Below the pieces are notes generated by a model that was not told the origin of the DNA, made no database searches, and was given only the letters and a program-made list of their open reading frames with translations. A program made the translations under genes and the position numbers. Positions 58,307 through 64,000 of a stretch of 64,000 nucleotides of DNA are shown one piece after another. The DNA is from Fomitopsis serialis (Eukaryota > Basidiomycota > Agaricomycetes > Polyporales > Fomitopsidaceae), in assembly GCF_022376445.1 (NCBI RefSeq), contig NW_025954992.1, positions 310,001-374,000 of the forward strand. The letters run 5' to 3'. Numbering within the stretch: the first letter of the stretch is position 1; each line of letters opens with the position of its first letter.

Positions 58307-60026
58307 ATGCTCTCGCTGTGTCTGGTGCCCCTCTCGCTGTCGCTTCTTGTGTCGGCGAGTCTGCACCGCTCGCTGCTCCCACAGGATCCCTATGCATTCC
58401 CAAAGTACCGCGTGGCGTACGTGAACGGCCTCCCTGTCCTGAACGAGACCGCCGAGCGGTGGCTGCGCGAAGGCCTCAAGGGCGGCCAGGCAGAGTTTCT
58501 CGACGAGACATGGGAGTGGAGCGAAACAGCATGGCATAGTGGCTCGCCCAAGAGCATCGAAGGCGGTGCAGACCAGGGCATCGGTTCCACACCTGCAGTC
58601 CGTGATTCCTTTGTCAACTGGGCAGCGGCGGTGCGGTATTGACCGCCCTCTGGACAGCCAGACCCCGGACGGAATCCACCTACAGCCTAGAACTCATGCG
58701 GCTGGGTCCTCGGATGACATACCTGTGTCTTATTCCGCCCCCACCAGACGAAAGCACTGCAACCATCGCGAACGAACCGGAACCAGACGTATCACCACTG
58801 TCCGGCTGGTCCCTCTTGCAACCACTTAACGGCAAGTGCCTCTACGTGAGTAACAATGTCAAGTGCTGCGCGCGCTCTGAATGAATGAGATTCTAGCACA
58901 GGCAAGGCTGGTTCACCTATGCTTATTGCCACAATTCACATGTCCGTCAATTCCACGAGCTACCTCAACAGGCCAACAATCGGCACGGTGAGCCCATTTC
59001 CCCTTACAGCCACTAGCGTAACCCAACAGTTGATGTCGATTCAGGCGAATACACCCCCGAGGAAGACGCGGAAGTAAGTATCTGTGCATCGCTGCGCATG
59101 ACACATGGCTAATCATTCGCTCCTGCAGTGGGAAGCCTACACCCTCGGGCGAGCCCCACCGACTCCAGAACCCGGCGCAGATCTCACCGTTGCAGAACAG
59201 GCCGCCATCGCTGCGAACGTCGAACTCGCTCGCGGGGCACGCTCGCACTATCTCGTGCAGCGCTGGGGCGACGGGTCGCACTGCGACAAGACGGGCAAGA
59301 AGCGTGAGATCGAAGTCCAGGTCTGCCTGCCGTTCGCTTCTCGCATTCCGCGACAGCGCTGACGATCCTGCGGTCCCACGTCAGTTCCATTGCTCGATGA
59401 CGATGACAGACACCATCCTCTTCGTCAAGGAAACCCTGACATGTCACTACGTGCTGCACATCGCCACCCCACGGCTGTGCGGTGTGCCCGGCTTCAAGTC
59501 GCGTGTCGACGACCGCAACGAAGCCTTCATCCGCTGCCGTGAGATCCTCGACGAGGCCGAGTACCAGAGCGCGGACAGGTCCCTGCAGGCTGCGGACCGC
59601 CCGCTCAAGGTGCCGAAAAAGACGAAACCAGTCATCGCGCCTCCTCCACCGGAACCCGCCACGGAACCCAAGGTGCCGCGGGACATCATCCGCCAGGCAC
59701 TCGCCAAATTTCTGGAGAAGGATGCGATGAGGACGGGGCCGGGCACGGACGTGTTCGTCGAAGACCTCGAGGACGACGGCGGCGAAGTCATGATCGAGTT
59801 CATCGACCTCGACCTCGACCTCGATCTGGGCGGCGAAGATCTTCAGGTCCAGCTGGATGCGGCAGGAGATCAGCTGGCAGATGCGCTCCGTGCGGCAGGA
59901 TATGGCGTCAAAGATGAGAAGCGAAGTGACGAGAAGGGCAGCCAGGGAAAGGGTACCGGGAAGAAGAAGACCGCGTCGAAGGGCAACGGCGAAGGCGAAG
60001 CTAAACCTCGCCGAGACGAGCTCTAA
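58307..60026 (+). CDS. YOS9: ER lectin Yos9 / OS-9 (ERAD receptor)
   Basis: Yos9 reads trimmed N-glycans on misfolded proteins and passes them to the Hrd1 complex. The start at 58307 gives a signal peptide (MLSLCLVPLSLSLLVSASLH) and the conserved DPYAFPKYRVAYVNGLPVLN. The MRH (mannose-6-phosphate-receptor homology) domain holds LNGKCLYHRQGWFTYAYCHN, HVRQFHE, RWGDGSHCDKTGKKREIEVQ, FHCS and ETLTCHYVLHIATPRLC, with the Cys pattern and Gln, Arg, Glu and Tyr ligand positions. The acidic tail (FIDLDLDLDLGGEDLQVQLD) ends in RDEL, an ER-retrieval signal. One frame break near 58639 (one missing base) separates the first exon from TYSLELMRLGPRMTYLCLIP. Introns are at 58846-58900, 58989-59044, 59073-59130 and 59322-59380. 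Confidence 0.92.
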
Positions 60027-60613
60027 CGAGGGAGAAGCATCCCACTGATCTTTGCTTGCTTGCCATGTACTTCATCTCCGTTCCCTAGATACTCAGAACC
60101 TTCGCAATACACTCATCTTATCTCATTTACGTGTCATCGTCATACCGCCGAGGCACGTTGACCCACGAGCACCAGACTGTCCAAATAAATGCATCGCAGT
60201 ATTGGTTAGACTTTATTACTAGTACAGGAGCATTTTCTCTAACTTCACTATCATAAACATGTACATTTGTGTTTTGGACCGCCCCGTCCCGCTGCGAAGA
60301 TCTATGGCAACGGCAAGGATCGTCGGGCGCATGCAGGACGGACGCGGGCGGGGGCGCAAACGAACGGGCAGGGCGTGCAGGACGAACGGCCCAAACAAGA
60401 CGAAGATGAAGCAAGCAGGCGGGCTCTATGCACAGCTGTGAGATGCGAGCGTCCGAGCGAAGGGCGACGGCGATGGGAATAACAACGAAGATGAACAATA
60501 AAGAACTGGGAACAGACCTATGCTGTATGCTGGATGATGCATGGGGAACGATGCGAGTCCGTGGGCGGAGACGACATGAGGGGGAGCCTAAGGGACAAAG
60601 ACATAGAGGCCTG
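60027..60613. other. Convergent 3' intergenic region
   Basis: These 587 bp lie between YOS9 and the kinase stop. Long minus-strand and plus-strand open frames cross it but have Arg/Ser-rich shadow composition. Nothing else was identified. Confidence 0.4.
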
Positions 60614-63600
60614 CTAAAAGAACCTCCGCTTGCCCTGCTTCTCGTCGACGGCGACCTTGATATGCGTGTGGGTCGGCTTCGCGCCAGGCTCCGAGCAGGG
60701 GACGATGCTCCGCAGCCACGAATCGCCGTCGTCTTGGTCTTCTGGGGCATGTGCGTGGTCCTGGCACGCCGGGCCGTCGCGCGCATGCGAACGGCACCCG
60801 CAGAGCAGGTCGTCCGACTTGCCCTTGCCATAAAGGAGATCCGTGAGGGTGCAACGCGCCGAGGGCTCTATATGCATCATGCGCCGGATCGCAGAACGCG
60901 ACTCGCGAGGGAGCAGGCGGAAGATAGACTCGGCGCCACCTTGGTGAAAGGTAGCGACGCTCGCCTTGCTGTCCGCGCGCCGCCGGGGACGGATGGTCGC
61001 GTTCTGATCCTTCTTAGCTAGGGTGGGCGTAGTCGTCGACGGCTTCGGAGTGTCACTCGTCGTGCTACACTGTGACTTCTGCGCTTCGGTCACTGCGCCC
61101 TGGGCAGCCTCGGTGGTCGCGAGTTGCACTTCGCGCGCCTGCTCATTCTGTGTCTCCGTCCTGGAGCCCGAAGTACTCTCCTTCGAATGCTTGCCGTCTA
61201 TCCGTGCAGCTGGGAGCGCGAGCGCTGTGAAGCCGCTATCAGAGTGGACAGGAGGAGGCTTGAAGAACAGTTGCGGCGACGGCGGCGCAGGCAAGGATTC
61301 CGTCGAGTCCGCAGGGCGCGCGAACTTGCGCACAGACGGGTCAGGATCCGCTCGAGCGTCGGTATGGCCATTCAAGAAGACGGCGGGCAACGTCGCGGTC
61401 GAGCGAGACAGCACGCTCGAGCCAAGCACTTTGCGGCGCGGGTCCAGTTCGATATCAGAGCCCTCCGTCCCCGAGCTAGATGACCGGGAGCCGTCTCTCG
61501 ACAACTTATCCGACCGGGCGACGGAGGTATTGGAGGACGCGATCGACAGTGCCTTCGACTTCTCCGCCGGCTGCTCTTCCTGAAGCCCGTTCTTATCCTG
61601 GAGCTTCTCGCATGACTGGGAGTTCGCGCACTCGATCGTCTTCGGAGTCTCCTTGGGCTTCTCGCTGAGGTCAGGATGCGCCTGGACGAACGCTCTGAAG
61701 CTCGCGTCCGTCTTCGAATCCGGAATCTTCCACGGGAACCGTCTGAGGACCATGCACATGAAGATGATCGCGACGCTCCAAACATCCGTCTTGCGCGGGT
61801 CGTAGCTCTCTGCGTTGATGACCTCTGGTGCGAGGTACGGGTCGCTCCCCACGACGCCCGTCGCGAGCGTCGTCTTCTTGCCCGGGTAGTGGAACACCGT
61901 CGCGGTGCCGAAGTCGATGAGCTTCACGACGTTATTCTTCGTCATGACGCAGTTATCGAGCTTCAGGTCGCGGTGTGCGAGCCCGAGCGAGTGCAAGTAC
62001 TCGACTCCGTCGCAAATCTGCCGGAAGACGCAGTAGATCTCGGGGCGCGACATGCTTCCGGACATAACCACGCTGAAGAGGTCGTATGGCGCATACTCCA
62101 TTACCTATATGCGCAGTCAGAGGACGAACTAGCACGAAAAAACACTCAGTACACACCTCGTAGTAATGCCCGTGATCCGTGACAATGTCCACCGTCTCGA
62201 TGATGTTCTTGTGCTTGAGCGTGCTGCCCACACAAACTCCGCAGTGACCTTCTTCTGGTACTCGCGCTCGCTCTCGCCCTGTCTCTTGGGCCGGAACTCC
62301 TTCACCGCGAACGTTATTCCGCCCTGCTTCGCCGGTGCCTTGATCAGGCGCACGGTTCCGCCTGCACCGCTACCGAGCACACGACCCCATTTGCCGTACT
62401 TCTTGCTCAGGTGCGCGTGCGTTGCCGTCGAGAGGCTCGGCACGACGTAGCCCGGCGTGTGGCCGTCGCGATGTGCCGACGGAGCGACAAAGTGCTTGGA
62501 CGTCTCCCCTGAGTGGCCGGAGCTCGACGTAGGAGGGGCCGTCGTGGGTGCAGTGGAGGTCGGCGAGCCAGACCCAGAGGCAGGGCTCGACTGCGAGTCG
62601 ATCGTCCGCGACGGCGAGCGTGAGCTGCGCTTGCTGCTGCCGCTGCCGGTAGTGTCGGACGCGCCTGGCGAGGGCGTTTTGCCCATGCTCGATTTGCGCG
62701 ATGGCCGCACACGGCCCTCGGTCAAAAGTCTATCCCTGGCCTCCTTCCGATCCTTCTTCAAGAAGGTCGAGAAGCGTGATGAATGCTTTCCTGATTCTGT
62801 ATTACCATTAACGTAGTCTGTCGAATCGTTGTTTGCCGGAGTGCCGGGAGCAGTGCTATGATAGCCTGCGGGCGTCGCAACACCAGCAGCATCCAGTAAA
62901 CTGGACTGGTCAAAGTGCACGCCACGGCGCTGGTCGAGAGGAGCGACGGATGTATCCGGAGGCGGAGCAGCAACCATGGAGCCGGGAGTGGTAGACGCAC
63001 TGGCGTGATGCCCGTGCGGATGAGGGATGTGGTGGTTCAGGAATCGCTTGAGGTCGTGCAGAGGACCGGGCAAATGCTTGTCCTTCTTGGTATTGACAGA
63101 GCTGGCGGAAGAAGCCACACCGTTGGGCGTAGGAACTGCGCTGTCGGACATGTCGGGCAGCGGATGCGGGTGCTCACGGTCGGGAGACACGCGCGGCGGA
63201 GAAGGCGGGTTAGAGACCAATGGCATGTTGGACTGGCTCGGTCGACGCCTGAAGACAGAGCGGCTTGCGGAAGGTACACATAGCGTGTCCGATGGCGCGC
63301 TGGCGGAAGGCTCACCCGGACTCTGGGGAGACGGGGACCGCTTGCGCGGAGTGAAGGCTGTGGAGAGGAAACGCGAACGGGACGGCCGCCTTGTTGGCTG
63401 AGGAGCCTGGCAGAGATGAAGCAAGGCGCATTTGTGGGGACGGTTAGCTGAGCTCAGCGGATCGCACCGACGGGGCGAGGACAAGGGGACCAACCTGCTC
63501 CTTGAAAGCACTGCTTGGAGGGGCACTGCCGTCGCCAGACGCGTTCAGCGCATGAGAGAGCTGCCGCTGGTCTGGAGGGAACGGTATTGAGGGCGCAGTA

Positions 63601-63836
63601 GGCTGGATGGGGCGTGCGGTGGCAGGAGTCGATGGGGAGGTGTCAATGCGGGGTGATGGGTGAGCGGCGGGGGAGTGAACGAGGGGAGGATGGGCGAGGT
63701 CTGCGGCGGGTGTGGGGGTATCGAGAGGGGAGGGGCTGCATGGGGCGGGCTGAGAGCATGGTGGGGACGCCGCTGCAGACGATGAGGAGGGGGTGAGGGA
63801 CGACGGAGAGGGTGGGGAGATATGGCTGCTGGACAA
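60614..63836 (-). CDS. Ser/Thr protein kinase, fungal HAL4/HAL5/NPR1 type
   Basis: Fungus-specific kinases of this group control plasma-membrane transporters (K+ uptake, nutrient permeases). The start at 63836 opens a long Ser/Pro-rich N-terminus of about 470 residues, broken by an intron at about 63403-63495. The kinase domain follows: [17 protein letters not shown] (Gly loop), FAVKEF (Lys), [29 protein letters not shown] (catalytic loop), IDFGTATVF (DFG) and [11 protein letters not shown] (APE). After the [20 protein letters not shown] helix an acidic, Ser-rich insert of about 240 residues precedes [20 protein letters not shown]. The tail is [11 protein letters not shown] and a basic end RRFF. 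One base is missing at 62234-62236, just before the CVGSTL segment. All catalytic residues are present. Confidence 0.9.
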
Positions 63837-64000
63837 GAGACGGAGGGCAGTCGTTTATGGCGCGCATCACTCGGCAGCGCATCTCAGATCTCGGTCCGGA
63901 AATTCTCCCCCACGCGAGCTCTCCTCCCACCGCTGCCCCGCTCCTCCCCCCCGTCTCGTCACATCTGTGCAGCGAGCCCCTAGCTTTCGGCCAAAGCACG

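Noticed and set aside
60127..60831. 234-codon minus-strand frame overlapping the kinase 3' end
   Set aside because: Alternate frame of the kinase exon extended into untranslated sequence; Arg/Ser/Pro-rich shadow composition.

Overview
The window is nuclear DNA of a filamentous basidiomycete, most likely an Agaricomycete. It is gene dense and moderately GC-rich. Genes are broken by many 45-65 bp GT-AG introns and lie on both strands with short intergenic gaps. Protein types are typically fungal (GT15 mannosyltransferase, fungal HAL-type kinase, Ubp15-type protease), and the retrotransposon Gag resembles those of Agaricomycetes. No lineage-specific marker was tested, so the order (a polypore is my guess) is inference.

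Region by region. 1-8.1 kb: the 3' part of SEC16 (+), OST3 (-) and PIK1 (+), the last two divergent over 173 bp. 8.7-13.6 kb: a GT15 (KTR/KRE2) mannosyltransferase and a B56-type PP2A regulatory subunit, both (-). 13.9-24.1 kb: a conserved protein of unknown role with a Pro/Gly-rich tail (+), citrate synthase (-), SEC66 (+) and an Ubp15/USP7-like deubiquitinase (-). 24.1-26.8 kb: gene-free, holding a 927 bp non-autonomous DNA transposon with perfect 26 bp terminal inverted repeats. 26.8-42.6 kb: a single-pass surface protein, a very large low-complexity Ser/Pro/Gln protein, DNA primase large subunit PRI2, phosphatidylserine synthase CHO1 and NSE1 (all +), then a mitochondrial Msp1-like AAA ATPase (-). 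42.9-43.9 kb: phosphatidylinositol synthase PIS1 (-). 44.3-50.6 kb: a tyrosine-recombinase (DIRS-like) retrotransposon. 50.6-54.4 kb: gene-poor repeat-derived DNA. 54.5-63.8 kb: kynurenine 3-monooxygenase (+), an AT-hook protein (-), the ERAD lectin YOS9/OS-9 (+) and a HAL4/NPR1-like kinase (-).

Many of the host genes serve the early secretory pathway and its membranes: ER exit (SEC16), N-glycosylation (OST3), post-translational import (SEC66), ERAD (YOS9), Golgi mannosylation (KTR), Golgi PI4P (PIK1) and phospholipid synthesis (CHO1, PIS1). This is a gene-content observation, not evidence of a functional cluster.

Two points deserve most attention. First, the retrotransposon has a gag interrupted by an intron made largely of a minisatellite, and its RT/RNase H frame lies inside a second open frame that runs 2.27 kb before becoming the tyrosine recombinase. 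Second, at least ten clearly homologous or conserved genes carry single-base frame breaks, nearly all of them one missing base and often in a short homopolymer. This points to an uncorrected assembly rather than to pseudogenes, and coordinates in those genes should be read with that in mind.
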